In this document: piece after piece, positions 9,660 through 20,250 of the stretch
Layout of the letters: every line of letters starts with the position of its first letter
Numbering within the stretch: the first letter of the stretch is position 1
From: Algicella marina
Lineage (GTDB): Bacteria > Pseudomonadota > Alphaproteobacteria > Rhodobacterales > Rhodobacteraceae
Direction of reading: 5' to 3'
NCBI RefSeq assembly: GCF_009931615.1
Contig: NZ_CP046620.1
Span: 1,007,501 to 1,071,500 of the forward strand
Length of the DNA stretch: 64,000 nucleotides
Notes under the pieces: generated by a model
Database searches by the model: none
Told to the model about the DNA's origin: nothing
The model's input: the letters and a program-made list of their open reading frames with translations, nothing else
Program-made: the position numbers and the translations under genes

Positions 9660-10146
9660 ACTCGATACCTTTGGACCCATTCGCGCATACGTTGCGAAGA
9701 CAAATTTAACTCTGATACCCACGACGATCATAGGATAGAGTGAACAAAAAGTTAATTCTGAAAGCTGGCAAAAATCACATTCCCGACAAGTTAATAAGTC
9801 TAATTATTTCAATTCGTTACGCCTAGTGACACATTGCTGCCATAAAGTCGGCAACTCACGTCTCATATTGCCCGCCGGAATCCCCGGTTACCCAAGGTAA
9901 GATGTAACTTGTGAACATGCAAATCAACCCTGGATTGTCTTGCTCCGTCAATTTGCGTGAGCCTAACTGCGTCGCTTGAATAGGGTGGCACAAATTGGTT
10001 GAGATCGTATTAAATTCGACGGACTGATCTGGAGGTGCGTCGGTTGGTCTGTTGACCTCGGCGCCGAGGCGTCCTACTCCCAATCTAGCAGAATGCTGCA
10101 GTGGCTGTCAGCCGGATCACGGTGATGCGCGGGACAGGAGAATGCC
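9660..10146. promoter_or_regulatory. Divergent intergenic region upstream of the nuo operon
   Basis: About 490 bases between the minus-strand pilin-like gene and nuoA. The part around 9735-9830 is much more AT-rich than its surroundings and must hold the promoter of the large nuo transcription unit and that of the divergent gene. I could not pick a convincing -35/-10 pair, and no canonical FNR box (TTGAT-N4-ATCAA) was seen. The AGGAG at about 10135-10139 is the nuoA ribosome binding site. Confidence 0.5.
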
Positions 10147-11036
<890 letters not shown>

Positions 11037-11060
11037 GTCGCCAGCTTCGAAGGAAAAATC

Positions 11061-11666
11061 ATGACCGACTCCCTGATCGAGCTGAGCCAGTCGATCACCA
11101 TCGCACAGGAAGAGGCCGTCATCGATGTCAGTGTGCTGAGGGATGAACTGACGGTCACCGTCTCCCCCTCCGCTATCGGCGAGTTTGTTACGTTCCTGAA
11201 AAACGATGCCAACTGCCAATTTACGACGCTGATTGACATCACCGCTGTGGATTTCCCTGAACGGGAGCGTCGGTTCGAGGTTGTCTACCATTTCCTGTCG
11301 ATGACGCAGAACCAGCGGATCCGGCTGAAGCTGCCGGTTCGCGAGGGGGAAATCGTGCCGTCGATCTCGGAAGTGCACCCCTCTGCCAATTGGTTCGAGC
11401 GTGAAGTCTTCGATATGTACGGCATCATGTTCTCGGGCCATCCGGACCTGCGCCGTCTGCTGACGGACTACGGCTTCCGTGGTCATCCGTTGCGCAAGGA
11501 TTTCCCGACGACAGGCTACGTCGAAGTCCGCTACGATGAGGCGGAAAAGCGTGTGATCTACGAACCTGTTGAACTCGTTCAGGAATATCGTCAGTTCGAC
11601 TTCATGAGCCCCTGGGAAGGTGCTGAGTACATCCTGCCGGGTGACGAGCAGGCGGCGAAGGGCTGA
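11061..11666 (+). CDS. nuoC: NADH-quinone oxidoreductase subunit C
   Basis: The 30-kDa type hydrophilic subunit of complex I that packs against NuoD. The 201 residues show the family signature around [22 protein letters not shown]? region in pieces: [32 protein letters not shown]. It is encoded separately from nuoD, unlike the nuoCD fusion of enterobacteria. A Shine-Dalgarno-like AAGGAAAAA precedes the ATG. Normally followed by nuoD, but here a sulfotransferase gene intervenes after five bases. Confidence 0.96.
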   Translation: MTDSLIELSQSITIAQEEAVIDVSVLRDELTVTVSPSAIGEFVTFLKNDANCQFTTLIDITAVDFPERERRFEVVYHFLSMTQNQRIRLKLPVREGEIVPSISEVHPSANWFEREVFDMYGIMFSGHPDLRRLLTDYGFRGHPLRKDFPTTGYVEVRYDEAEKRVIYEPVELVQEYRQFDFMSPWEGAEYILPGDEQAAKG

Positions 11667-11671
11667 GGCTT

Positions 11672-12688
11672 ATGCGGGACGACGCAGATCTCGATGCGAT
11701 GGACGATGCGGAGGGCCGTGAGCCTCTGGTACAGCCGGACCACCCGGACAGACATCTCTGGCGCCGTCTGATCGGTACGCCGGGACCGCACCCGGCGGCC
11801 GAAGACGCGACATATGTGTTCGGACTCGGTGCGCAGAAATCCGGTTCTACCTGGCTGTTCGACTACCTTGCCGGCCATCCGGATTGCTACGTGCCTGTGC
11901 GCAAGGAATTGCATTACTTTTCAAACCCATATCATGTCGATCTCGGCAAGCTCGAATCTCGATACCTCAACAGACTGGCGCGACGCGGCAAGGCGTTTCT
12001 GGAAGCAAAGCCGAAGGCTAAGGCGGCGCGGGGGCAGCAGATGCTGGACGATGTGCTCTGGCGGGCAATGTTCCCTGTGGGCCACGATGGTCACGCTTCC
12101 TACCTCCGCTATCTGTCGAGCGGTTATGAGGGCCAGCGATGCATCTGCGATATCACGCCGGCCTATGCCGTTGTCGAGCGGGACATGATGGCAGAAATGC
12201 ACAGAATCGTTCCTCGTTCCCGGTTCGTATTTTTTATGCGTGATCCCGTAGGGAGACTTTGGTCACAGGCGCGGATGAACGGGTTCCGCCGCAAGGGTGT
12301 CAGCGAGGACAAGAAGGCTAAGGCGAGTGCCAGGTTCTTCAGGCAAGCACTTGAAGCTTTTGATATCAATAAGGAATCGCGGGACAACTACATTCGCACG
12401 CTCGGCAGTCTCGAAGCAGTGGTGCCGAAGGAAAACCGGTTCGTCTGTTTCTTCGAGAGCTTTTTTGCGCAGAAGGATGAGAGTGCCCTCGCGGCTTTTC
12501 TGGGCATCACGCCGCAACCGGCGGCCTTCGAAAAGCAGGTCAACTCCGGACGCGGCAGTGCGCCGATCCCGGAGGAGCTGGCCGTGGAGGGAGCAAGGGT
12601 GCTTGCGCCTGTCTATGAAGGAATATTCGAGCGATTTGGCGACGCTGTGCCTGACAAATGGCGCAAGACATACGAGGCTGGAAAATGA
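11672..12688 (+). CDS. Sulfotransferase-family protein inserted between nuoC and nuoD
   Basis: Predicted PAPS-dependent sulfotransferase (338 residues, cytosolic). The 5'-phosphosulfate-binding loop is [14 protein letters not shown] (Lys56, Ser57, Ser59, Thr60), and the 3'-phosphate-binding segment is [15 protein letters not shown] (Arg190 and Ser198). The middle has no signal or membrane helix. It starts six bases after the nuoC stop and ends TGA inside ATGATG at the nuoD start, so it is built into the operon rather than dropped in with its own promoter. Acceptor is unknown; bacterial homologues modify glycans, lipids or small molecules. No known complex I role. Confidence 0.85.
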   Translation: MRDDADLDAMDDAEGREPLVQPDHPDRHLWRRLIGTPGPHPAAEDATYVFGLGAQKSGSTWLFDYLAGHPDCYVPVRKELHYFSNPYHVDLGKLESRYLNRLARRGKAFLEAKPKAKAARGQQMLDDVLWRAMFPVGHDGHASYLRYLSSGYEGQRCICDITPAYAVVERDMMAEMHRIVPRSRFVFFMRDPVGRLWSQARMNGFRRKGVSEDKKAKASARFFRQALEAFDINKESRDNYIRTLGSLEAVVPKENRFVCFFESFFAQKDESALAAFLGITPQPAAFEKQVNSGRGSAPIPEELAVEGARVLAPVYEGIFERFGDAVPDKWRKTYEAGK

Positions 12689-13908
12689 TGGACGACGGTA
12701 ATCTCGGCGGACTTCCGGGCGCTCCGGCGGAGCAGAAGATCCGCAATTTCAACATCAACTTCGGTCCTCAGCATCCAGCGGCGCATGGGGTGTTGCGGCT
12801 GGTTCTGGAACTGGACGGCGAAATCGTGGACCGGTGCGATCCCCATATCGGGCTGCTGCATCGCGGCACCGAAAAGTTGATGGAGAGCAGGACCTATCTG
12901 CAGAACCTGCCTTACTTCGATCGCCTGGATTACGTGGCGCCGATGAACCAGGAGCATGCCTGGTGCCTGGCTATCGAGCGTTTGACGGGCACGGAAGTGC
13001 CGCGACGGGCGCAGTTGATCCGGGTGCTGTTCTGCGAAATTGGCCGTATTCTCAACCACTTGCTGAACGTAACTACACAGGCAATGGACGTCGGTGCGTT
13101 GACGCCGCCGCTATGGGGCTTCGAGGAGCGCGAGAAGCTCATGGTGTTCTATGAGCGAGCATGTGGGGCGCGGTTGCATGCGGCATATTTCCGGCCGGGT
13201 GGGGTGCATCAGGACCTGCCGCAGGATCTGGTGGAGGATATCTTCAAGTGGACGGAGGCGTTTCCGTCTGCCCTGCAGGATATTGAGGACCTGTTGACGG
13301 AAAACCGGATATTCAAGCAGCGCAACGTCGATATCGGGGTCGTAAGCCAGGAGGAAGCGCTGGATTACGGCTTCTCCGGAGTGATGGTACGTGGGTCCGG
13401 CATGGCATGGGATCTGCGTCGGGCGCAGCCATATGAATGCTACGACGAGATGGAGTTCCGCATCCCAGTGGGCAAGAACGGAGACTGCTACGACCGTTAC
13501 CTCTGCCGCGTTCAGGAGATGAAGGAAAGCCTGAAGATAATGCGGCAATGCATTGAAAAACTTGGTCAATGCAAGGGGCAGGATGTGCTGACGCGGGGCA
13601 AGATCACGCCACCGACGCGGACTAACATGAAGACGTCGATGGAGGCACTGATCCATCACTTCAAGCTGTATACGGAAGGCTTCCACGTACCGGAGGGCGA
13701 GGTCTACGCGGCTGTGGAAGCGCCCAAGGGCGAGTTCGGCGTCTATCTCGTCGCCGATGGCACCAACAAGCCTTACAAGGCCAAGTTGCGGGCGCCGGGA
13801 TTTGCGCATCTGGCGGCGATGGATCACCTGTGTCGCGGACATCAGCTTGCGGATGTGTCGGCCATTCTCGGCTCGCTCGACATCGTTTTCGGCGAGGTGG
13901 ATCGGTGA
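12685..13908 (+). CDS. nuoD: NADH-quinone oxidoreductase subunit D
   Basis: The 49-kDa subunit forming the quinone pocket with NuoB. Motifs [15 protein letters not shown] near the N-terminus and [12 protein letters not shown] follow the family, with the C-terminal [12 protein letters not shown] ending exactly as expected. The chosen start at 12685 (MMDDGNLGG, 407 residues) overlaps the sulfotransferase stop; an ATG at 12658 would add nine residues deep inside the upstream gene and is less likely. A 232-base stretch without a convincing gene follows. Confidence 0.96.
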   Translation: MMDDGNLGGLPGAPAEQKIRNFNINFGPQHPAAHGVLRLVLELDGEIVDRCDPHIGLLHRGTEKLMESRTYLQNLPYFDRLDYVAPMNQEHAWCLAIERLTGTEVPRRAQLIRVLFCEIGRILNHLLNVTTQAMDVGALTPPLWGFEEREKLMVFYERACGARLHAAYFRPGGVHQDLPQDLVEDIFKWTEAFPSALQDIEDLLTENRIFKQRNVDIGVVSQEEALDYGFSGVMVRGSGMAWDLRRAQPYECYDEMEFRIPVGKNGDCYDRYLCRVQEMKESLKIMRQCIEKLGQCKGQDVLTRGKITPPTRTNMKTSMEALIHHFKLYTEGFHVPEGEVYAAVEAPKGEFGVYLVADGTNKPYKAKLRAPGFAHLAAMDHLCRGHQLADVSAILGSLDIVFGEVDR

Positions 13909-13922
13909 GGGCAGGCGCGAAA

Positions 13923-14144
13923 ATGACGTATGGGTTTGGTATTGGTTTGGTATGGTTTCGGTATGGCAAAAGATCTGTTTTTGCCGCGAAATCCGGTTTC
14001 TCGGCCCTGATCCCTGAAGCTGCCAATTTTTTTGACCATATGGTCAGTTTTTGCGGCGCGCCGTTTCATCATGCCGACGCGAGACCAATTCCCGTGAGCA
14101 TCGTTGCGCGACCGGACCTTCAGCCGCGCGGAGGCTTCAGGTGA
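13923..14144 (+). CDS. Doubtful 73-residue ORF between nuoD and nuoE
   Basis: Open frame MTYGFGIGLVWFRYGKRS... of 73 codons. Its stop TGA overlaps the GTG start of the next small gene as GTGA, the junction style used throughout the operon, which argues for translation. Against it: no clear ribosome binding site, a first section that is just a translation of the GGTTTGGTAT tandem repeat, and a run through the RutR-like palindrome and poly-T. No family recognised. More likely a spacer than a gene. Confidence 0.22.
   Translation: MTYGFGIGLVWFRYGKRSVFAAKSGFSALIPEAANFFDHMVSFCGAPFHHADARPIPVSIVARPDLQPRGGFR
13928..13966 (+). repeat. Short imperfect tandem repeat, unit GGTTTGGTAT
   Basis: Three adjacent units: GGTTTGGTAT (13933-13942), GGTTTGGTAT (13944-13953) and GGTTTCGGTAT (13954-13964), flanked by GTAT and GG. 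The unit is 10-11 bases, one helical turn, so the copies face the same side of the DNA. It lies 20 bases after nuoD and about 70 before the palindrome at 14032. Confidence 0.7.
14032..14047. promoter_or_regulatory. RutR-like palindromic operator TTGACCATATGGTCAG
   Basis: A perfect 14-base palindrome TGACCATATGGTCA (14033-14046) set in T-rich DNA. It fits the published E. coli RutR consensus TTGACCA-NN-TGGTCAA except for the final base, and many TetR-family operators share the GACC/GGTC half-sites. The left half also reads as a possible -35 element (TTGACC). It sits in the only sizeable non-coding gap among the nuo genes, so it could control an internal promoter. No RutR gene is in the window. 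Confidence 0.5.
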
Positions 14145-14296
14145 CAGTAACATTCGATTTCTGGATGCCGCTGGTGGGTGCCCTCGCGGGCGCGGCGGCG
14201 ATTCTGGGGGCGCGGGGCCGGAGCAAGGTGCTGTCCGGCGCGTTGATCGGGGCCGCGGTGGCGTTTCTGGCCGGACTGGCGCGGGGGTGGCTGTGA
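14141..14296 (+). CDS. Small hypothetical membrane protein (51 residues)
   Basis: GTG start at 14141 preceded by GGAGG six bases upstream (GGAGGCTTCAGGTG), one of the better ribosome binding sites in the operon. The product has two hydrophobic, Ala/Gly-rich segments (PLVGALAGAAAILGARG and SGALIGAAVAFLAGLARG) separated by a basic turn, so probably a two-helix hairpin. Its stop overlaps the next start as TGATG at 14294-14298. Family not recognised. In R. capsulatus unidentified frames occur at the same place in the nuo operon. Confidence 0.6.
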   Translation: MTVTFDFWMPLVGALAGAAAILGARGRSKVLSGALIGAAVAFLAGLARGWL

Positions 14297-14649
14297 TGGT
14301 GGGAAGAGTAATCGACTCAGCCTCTGTCGCGCTGGCTGTCGCTGCCTGTTCCGAGGACGGCACGTCGACGGTTGTTGCGAAGGCGGCCTGGATGGCTGCT
14401 TTTGAGGATCTCGGCTGTGTACTGCCTGAAACGACGGCGGCAGAGCAGATCGCGGGAGGCGGCTTTTCGACGGCAAACCTTCAGCCGTATGCGAAGCAGA
14501 GCGGCGCGGCGCCGGATCGTTATCGCTGGCTTGTCGCCAAGAACTACCTGAACGACTCGCTGAAATCCGGACTCGTGGTTCGGGAGGAACGCGCGGGCGG
14601 GACGATGAATGTAAGATTGAAATCGGAGAGGTGCGAGAATGCTGCGTAG
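14296..14649 (+). CDS. Hypothetical protein upstream of nuoE (117 residues)
   Basis: No function recognised. Start ATG at 14296 overlaps the preceding stop; the end overlaps nuoE by eleven bases. The N-terminal helix [17 protein letters not shown] is hydrophobic but short. The rest is soluble-looking, with a motif-like stretch [24 protein letters not shown] that resembles a small winged-helix or regulatory fold by eye only. Two-sided overlap and typical codon usage make it a real gene. It is one of the Rhodobacterales-style accessory frames of the nuo operon. Confidence 0.65.
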   Translation: MVGRVIDSASVALAVAACSEDGTSTVVAKAAWMAAFEDLGCVLPETTAAEQIAGGGFSTANLQPYAKQSGAAPDRYRWLVAKNYLNDSLKSGLVVREERAGGTMNVRLKSERCENAA

Positions 14650-15730
14650 GCTTCACCCCGAACAGCCCGAAAGCTTCGCCTTTACACCCGGCAACCTCGA
14701 ATGGGCGAAAGGGCAGATCGCCAAGTATCCAGAAGGCCGGCAGGCCTCTGCGGTGATCCCGCTGCTGTGGCGTGCGCAGGAGCAGGAGGGCTGGGTCAGC
14801 CGGCCGGCGATCGAGGCGATCGCGGAGATGCTGGGTATGGCCTATATCCGCGTGCTCGAAGTCGCCTCCTTTTACTTCATGTTCCAGCTTCAGCCCGTGG
14901 GCAGTGTCGCGCATATCCAGATCTGCGGCACAACTTCCTGCATGATCTGCGGGGCGGAAGACCTGATTGCCGTCTGCAAGGCGAAGATCGCGCCCAATGC
15001 ACATGAATTGTCCGCCGACGGCAAGTTCAGCTGGGAAGAGGTGGAGTGCCTCGGTGCTTGTGCGAACGCGCCGATGGCACAGATCGGCAAGGATTACTAC
15101 GAGGATCTGACAGAAGACAGCTTCGGCGAACTGCTGGATGCCTTCGCCGCGGGTGAAACGCCGTTGCCGGGCAGCCGCAAGGGCCGGTTCGCTTCCGAAC
15201 CGCTGGGCGGGCTGACCTCGCTGACCGAATACACCGGCGGTCACGCGGCCAACGGATCGGTGGAGCGTGCGGAAGTTTACGGTGACACGATCATGCGCAT
15301 CAGTGAACAGCCGAAGCCGGTGGGCAAGGTGCGCCAGCCCGAAACCCCGCCCGATACGCCCAAACCGACGCCAGACGCGCGGGACGAGCCGGTTCCGAAC
15401 GAGGAACTGGAGGAAAAGGAAAGCAAGGGCCGCCCGGAGGTGGACAAGGAAGAGGACGCCAAGGACGCGGAAATCGTCGCTGTCGGCGCGAAGCCGGAGG
15501 GCCTGAGCGCCGCGCGCGAAGGCGGGCCGGACGACCTGAAGAAGATCAAAGGCGTCGGGCCGAAGCTGGAAGGGCTGCTGCATTCGCTGGGCTTTTATCA
15601 TTTCGATCAGGTTGCGGCCTGGTCGGCGGACGAGGTGGCGTGGGTCGATGAACATCTTGAAGGCTTCAAGGGCAGGGTCACTCGTGATAACTGGGTAGAG
15701 CAGGCCAAGGCTCTTGCGGCCGAGGACTGA
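14639..15730 (+). CDS. nuoE: NADH-quinone oxidoreductase subunit E with C-terminal helix-hairpin-helix-like extension
   Basis: The 24-kDa subunit carrying the 2Fe-2S cluster N1a. Cys96 and Cys101 (ICGTTSC), Cys137 and Cys141 (ECLGAC) are the ligands. At 363 residues it is about twice E. coli NuoE. After the core (1-165) come a Gly/Thr-rich stretch, a highly charged Pro/Glu/Lys linker (about 222-295) and a compact module at 298-363 ([49 protein letters not shown]). This long form is known in alphaproteobacteria, and a related module ends their ribosomal protein L21. The module recurs in the next gene. Confidence 0.95.
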   Translation: MLRRLHPEQPESFAFTPGNLEWAKGQIAKYPEGRQASAVIPLLWRAQEQEGWVSRPAIEAIAEMLGMAYIRVLEVASFYFMFQLQPVGSVAHIQICGTTSCMICGAEDLIAVCKAKIAPNAHELSADGKFSWEEVECLGACANAPMAQIGKDYYEDLTEDSFGELLDAFAAGETPLPGSRKGRFASEPLGGLTSLTEYTGGHAANGSVERAEVYGDTIMRISEQPKPVGKVRQPETPPDTPKPTPDARDEPVPNEELEEKESKGRPEVDKEEDAKDAEIVAVGAKPEGLSAAREGGPDDLKKIKGVGPKLEGLLHSLGFYHFDQVAAWSADEVAWVDEHLEGFKGRVTRDNWVEQAKALAAED

Positions 15731-15787
15731 CGGGAGGCCCTGTGCAGAAGGCACATGGCGCGGATCGGAACGATCGGAGAAAGCCTC

Positions 15788-16570
15788 ATGACCAAGACGA
15801 CGGATAAGGACTGGAGTTGCCCGGCGACATGCGCGGCCATCGGCTTCGTGGTGGGACTCGTTTTCATAATGCTGCTGCGGCAATTCGGGATGGGCGTTGT
15901 CGGGGGATGGTTCCTCGGCATCGTCATCGGGGTGGCCACCGGGGTGATCCTGTGGAAGTACCGCTGCGCCGATGCGCAAATCGGTGCGGCGGCGGCCCCG
16001 GAGACGGGCATCGCCCAGGGTACGACCGGCGGCAACGGCGTTGCCGTTGGCGGTGGTGCGGCGCTGGCTGCGGATGCGGCTGTGACCAAGGCACCGGGCG
16101 GAGACGCGGCACCGGCGAGTGAGCCGAAGGTGGCTTCGGAACCTGCTCCTGCGCCTGCGCCGGAAGCGCCGTCGGAACCGGAGACCGTGCAGGAAGCCGT
16201 GGCCGAGGTGATCACCAAAGAGCCGGCAGCGGTGGCGGACGAGGATTTCGACAAGGATGGCATCGTTGAGGGCACCGGCGAGGGCGCGAAGCCCGCAACG
16301 CTGGACGGCCCGCGCGAGGGGGGTGCCGACAATCTGAAGGAAATCAAGGGTGTTGGTCCGAAAATGGAAGCGATGCTGAACGGCATGGGTTTCTATCACT
16401 TCGACCAGATCGCGGCGTGGAGCCCTGACGAGGTGGCGTGGGTGAATGCCAACCTCGAAGGGTTCAAGGGCAGGGTGACGCGCGACGACTGGGTGGCACA
16501 GGCGAAGATACTGGCCTCGGGCGGCGACACGGAGTTTTCCAAGCGCGTTGAGGACGGCGGCGTTTACTGA
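15788..16570 (+). CDS. Membrane-anchored protein repeating the NuoE C-terminal module ('41-kDa complex I subunit'-like)
   Basis: 260 residues from the ATG at 15788, chosen for the GGAGA eight bases upstream; an ATG at 15755 would add eleven residues. One or two transmembrane helices (about 12-54, IGFVVGLVFIMLL and GWFLGIVIGVATGVILW) are followed by an Ala/Pro/Glu-rich linker. The C-terminal module at 181-260 (LKEIKGVGPKMEAML ... [16 protein letters not shown]) is identical to the NuoE module at 46 of 62 aligned positions. Homologues are annotated as a 41-kDa complex I subunit in Rhodobacterales; function unproven. It may tether or position NuoE at the membrane, which is inference. Confidence 0.75.
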   Translation: MTKTTDKDWSCPATCAAIGFVVGLVFIMLLRQFGMGVVGGWFLGIVIGVATGVILWKYRCADAQIGAAAAPETGIAQGTTGGNGVAVGGGAALAADAAVTKAPGGDAAPASEPKVASEPAPAPAPEAPSEPETVQEAVAEVITKEPAAVADEDFDKDGIVEGTGEGAKPATLDGPREGGADNLKEIKGVGPKMEAMLNGMGFYHFDQIAAWSPDEVAWVNANLEGFKGRVTRDDWVAQAKILASGGDTEFSKRVEDGGVY

Positions 16571-16601
16571 CCATTGAGGCAAGGCTGAGACAAGGAAGAG
16601 C

Positions 16602-16820
16602 ATGAGCGGCAAGACAGAACGGACCGGCAAGGATGCACGGTTGCCCGCGGCGGTGATCGCGGTGGCGGCCTGTGTATGGCTGGCGGGCATGGCGCTCGGC
16701 CCGCGGCTGGGGTTGTCGCCGCGCTATGCGTTCCTGCTGGACCTGTCGTGCATGGCCGCGTTCGTCTGGGCGCTTGTCGCGGTACTGCGCATACGGCAGG
16801 CCGGGAGGTCGGGCGAGTGA
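16602..16820 (+). CDS. DUF5337-like small membrane protein
   Basis: 72 residues: a basic N-terminus, then two transmembrane helices (VIAVAACVWLAGMALG and LDLSCMAAFVWALVAVL) separated by GLSPRYAFLLDL. This matches by eye the DUF5337 proteins found in Rhodobacterales nuo operons. Function unknown. The stop overlaps the GTG start of the next gene (GTGA at 16817-16820). Confidence 0.7.
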   Translation: MSGKTERTGKDARLPAAVIAVAACVWLAGMALGPRLGLSPRYAFLLDLSCMAAFVWALVAVLRIRQAGRSGE

Positions 16821-17105
16821 CGCGGCGGGTAGGATTCCAGGACAAAGCGACGGAGAGCAAACAGGACCCGGAGGCGCGGCGGCTGAAGGCGTTCCTGACC
16901 TTTGCGATGCTGGAGACGCCGCTGGTGATGGGTTTTGTCGGCGTGATGATCTGGTTGTTCACGGACACGCTGGACGGGCTGTTGCCGCCTTCGCCGTCAG
17001 AAGGGGCGCGGACGATGTGGCTGGTGGGTACGATTGCTGTTTTCGGGCTGTGCGTGGGCTTGCTCTACGCCAAGGTGCTGTGGCCCGTTTTGAAAGAGGC
17101 GCGAG

Positions 17106-17119
<14 letters not shown>
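16817..17119 (+). CDS. Hypothetical two-helix membrane protein upstream of nuoF (100 residues)
   Basis: GTG start at 16817, eight bases after GGAGG and overlapping the preceding stop. The protein has a charged N-terminal 25 residues, then helices [20 protein letters not shown] and [23 protein letters not shown] with a short loop between. The end overlaps nuoF by fourteen bases. No family recognised. Its tight overlaps on both sides support it as a translated gene. Confidence 0.65.
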
Positions 17120-18401
<1,282 letters not shown>

Positions 18402-18405
18402 GCGT

Positions 18406-18720
18406 GTGGATTGGTACGAACTCGGCAACATCATCGGGACGCTGGCGATCAGCCTGCCGAGCCTGCTGATGGCCTGGGGAATGCATCGCATCTTCAAGCG
18501 GACCGGCCATGGCGCGTTCTGGCGGGTGCTTGCCTATGTACCGGCGACAGTTTTTTTCTGTTCGGCGCTGTTCTTCATCTCGACGACGGACGTGGGTGAC
18601 GGGGAATTGGCGCTGGGCTTCGGGCTGGTCTTTTCGCTGATCCTGCAGACGGTGCTGGTGCTGGTGCTGAGTTTCAAGGGTTGGCCCACAGAGCGCATTG
18701 CGGTGGAGGTGTTCGAGTGA
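18406..18720 (+). CDS. Hypothetical small membrane protein, divergent member of the GHSG/KRWP family
   Basis: 104 residues from a GTG at 18406, four bases after nuoF. Three or four hydrophobic segments (IIGTLAISLPSLLMAWG, LAYVPATVFFCSALFFI, FSLILQTVLVLVLSF). The stretches FKRTGHGAFW, FKGWPTE and the end VEVFE match the two short membrane proteins at 20026 and 20247 ([20 protein letters not shown]), so it looks like a third, diverged and expanded member. Stop and next start overlap (GTGATG). Function unknown. Confidence 0.6.
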   Translation: MDWYELGNIIGTLAISLPSLLMAWGMHRIFKRTGHGAFWRVLAYVPATVFFCSALFFISTTDVGDGELALGFGLVFSLILQTVLVLVLSFKGWPTERIAVEVFE

Positions 18721-19151
18721 TGCGTCTTCTTGCGGCAATAGCGCTGACCGTATCGGCCGGCTGCGCGGAAACGCTGCCGCCCTCCAAGGCGGTGGCGCCA
18801 GCCTATCTGACCGAGGCGGTAACGCATATTGGTATCGCCGATGCCTCGTCCAGACATTGCGAGGGTGTCGGGTTCGACGCGGCAGCCGAGGAAACGGCCA
18901 AGCGGCGGATCGCGCAGCGACTGGTGAGCGACGGCTACAAACCGCAGGATGTTCGCAGGTTCGCAGAAGCGATGGGCCCGGACGGGATCACCGAAACGGT
19001 CGCGCGGTATTATGCGGAGCGGGGCGTGGACGTGAGCCTCGATGCGCAGGGTGAGGCGCAGGCGGCGGAATTGCTGGCCATCTGCCGGATCGCGCGGCAG
19101 GAGGCGGCGAGCGGTGCCGGTGCGGGGCAATACCTGACGGTGAGCGGATGA
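18720..19151 (+). CDS. Exported DUF5333-like protein, possible lipoprotein
   Basis: 143 residues from the ATG at 18720. The N-terminus MRLLAAIALTVSAGCAET is a signal peptide with a lipobox-like VSAGC, so it may be a lipoprotein. The mature part (AYLTEAVTHIGIADASSRHCEG, AQRLVSDGYKPQDVRRF, ETVARYYAERGVD, LAICRIARQE) resembles by eye the DUF5333 proteins of Rhodobacterales nuo operons, which also carry two conserved Cys. Function unknown. It overlaps the next gene by four bases. Confidence 0.6.
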   Translation: MRLLAAIALTVSAGCAETLPPSKAVAPAYLTEAVTHIGIADASSRHCEGVGFDAAAEETAKRRIAQRLVSDGYKPQDVRRFAEAMGPDGITETVARYYAERGVDVSLDAQGEAQAAELLAICRIARQEAASGAGAGQYLTVSG

Positions 19152-19540
19152 GCGACGAGCGGCACTCCGTCTGGCAATGGCGTCCCGGCTCGCCCCACGG
19201 CGTGGCGGAGGAGCGGCCCGAGGTGAAGGCGCGTGCCAAGGCTTCGCCCTCCATGCGCAAGGACATCAAGCTGATCGCCGTGCTGCTGGTGGTGATGCTG
19301 GTGAGCTACGGTGTGGCGCAGTTTGCCAGCGGCGATGGCATGAGCGAGACCTACCGTCCCGTGGCATGGGGCGCCGGCGTGCTGTCGGCGATGAGCTTCG
19401 GGGCTTTGCTGCTGAAGGTGGCCGAGAAGCTGGTGGACCCGTCGATCCGCATCGGTCATGTGTTGCTGGTGAGTGCGGTGGCGCTTGGACTTTTGACTTT
19501 CGCTTACCTGAAGTGGGTCGGCGCATCGGGAGGCGTGTGA
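19148..19540 (+). CDS. Hypothetical membrane protein (130 residues)
   Basis: An N-terminal soluble stretch of about 38 residues (WQWRPGSPHGVAEERP, then basic) precedes three or four helices: IKLIAVLLVVMLVSYGVAQF, VAWGAGVLSAMSFGALLL, GHVLLVSAVALGLLTFAYL. ATGA overlap with the preceding gene and a one-base overlap (TGATG) with the next. No family recognised; it could be an accessory or assembly protein only by position. Confidence 0.6.
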   Translation: MSDERHSVWQWRPGSPHGVAEERPEVKARAKASPSMRKDIKLIAVLLVVMLVSYGVAQFASGDGMSETYRPVAWGAGVLSAMSFGALLLKVAEKLVDPSIRIGHVLLVSAVALGLLTFAYLKWVGASGGV

Positions 19541-20025
19541 TGCATCTGGCTGAATTGAATATCGGCAGGCTGGTGGCACCGACGGATGACCCGAGAGTTG
19601 CGGATTTCATGAACAACCTCGACCGGATCAACGGGCTCGGCAAGCGGATGCCGGGATTCGTGTGGATGATGGAAGGGTCGGGAGAGCCGGGGACGGGAAA
19701 CACGGACGCCAAGATCGACGGCGACTCGCAATTCGTGTCCAACCTGACGGTGTGGGAGAGCGTCGAGCACCTGGAAACCTTTGTCTGGGGCACGGTCCAC
19801 AAGCAGTTCTATGATCGGCGCGCCGAATGGTTCGAGCTGATGGGAGACATGCATTTCGTGATGTGGTGGGTGCCAGAGGGGCACCAGCCGACGCTGGAAG
19901 AGGGGCTTGCGAAGCTGGCCCATCTCAAGGCACACGGAGACAGCGAGGAAGCCTTCGGCTGGGCGTACCTGAAAGAGGCGCGGCTGTGGAAGGCAAAGCA
20001 GTGCGACGCGAGGGCGGCGGAGTAG
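19540..20025 (+). CDS. DUF3291 domain protein
   Basis: 161 residues, soluble, matching DUF3291 (HLAELNIGRLVAPTDDPRV at the start, SVEHLETFVWGTVHKQFYDRR, MWWVPEGHQPTLEEGLAKL). These proteins have a dimeric alpha/beta-barrel fold like small monooxygenases; biochemical role is unknown. Every part of the domain is present, so it is intact. It sits between two small membrane proteins inside the nuo operon, with no obvious link to complex I. Confidence 0.8.
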   Translation: MHLAELNIGRLVAPTDDPRVADFMNNLDRINGLGKRMPGFVWMMEGSGEPGTGNTDAKIDGDSQFVSNLTVWESVEHLETFVWGTVHKQFYDRRAEWFELMGDMHFVMWWVPEGHQPTLEEGLAKLAHLKAHGDSEEAFGWAYLKEARLWKAKQCDARAAE

Positions 20026-20250
20026 ATGATGAACAACATCGGACTTCCGGGATTACTGGTGGCGGCAGTCATGCTGGCCGTTCTGCTGCTGCCGTATTGG
20101 AAGCTGTGGGCGCGCGCCGGCCATTCGGGCTGGTGGTGCGTGCTGATGGCGGTCCCCGTGGTCAATATCGTCTCGCTCTGGGTGCTGGCTTTCAAGCGCT
20201 GGCCGGCGGAAGACGCCCGGTTCGGCGGTGCGGGAAGGGTCGTGCGATGA
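20026..20250 (+). CDS. Small membrane protein of the GHSG/KRWP family, TatA-like N-terminus
   Basis: 74 residues. The first helix begins [17 protein letters not shown], strikingly like the TatA of this window ([17 protein letters not shown]). The rest ([38 protein letters not shown]) matches the next gene at about 25 of 41 aligned positions. Two or three helices, with the conserved loop R-x-GHSG and the end FKRWP. It abuts the DUF3291 stop and overlaps the next gene by four bases. Function unknown. Confidence 0.62.
   Translation: MMNNIGLPGLLVAAVMLAVLLLPYWKLWARAGHSGWWCVLMAVPVVNIVSLWVLAFKRWPAEDARFGGAGRVVR

Noticed and set aside
9660-10146. FNR- or CRP-type site upstream of nuoA
   Set aside because: TGTGAACATGCAAATCA near 9910 has only one good half-site; not strong enough to report.
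13928-13966. Possible CRISPR-like repeat
   Set aside because: Units are about 10 bases and adjacent without spacers; no cas genes.
14053-14062. GGCGCGCC palindrome near the RutR-like site
   Set aside because: An 8-base GC palindrome is common by chance in GC-rich DNA and has no associated signal.
14120-16690. Minus-strand open frame of 856 codons opposite nuoE and its neighbour
   Set aside because: Arg/Pro/His-rich translation typical of the antisense of GC-rich genes; the plus strand encodes recognisable NuoE.
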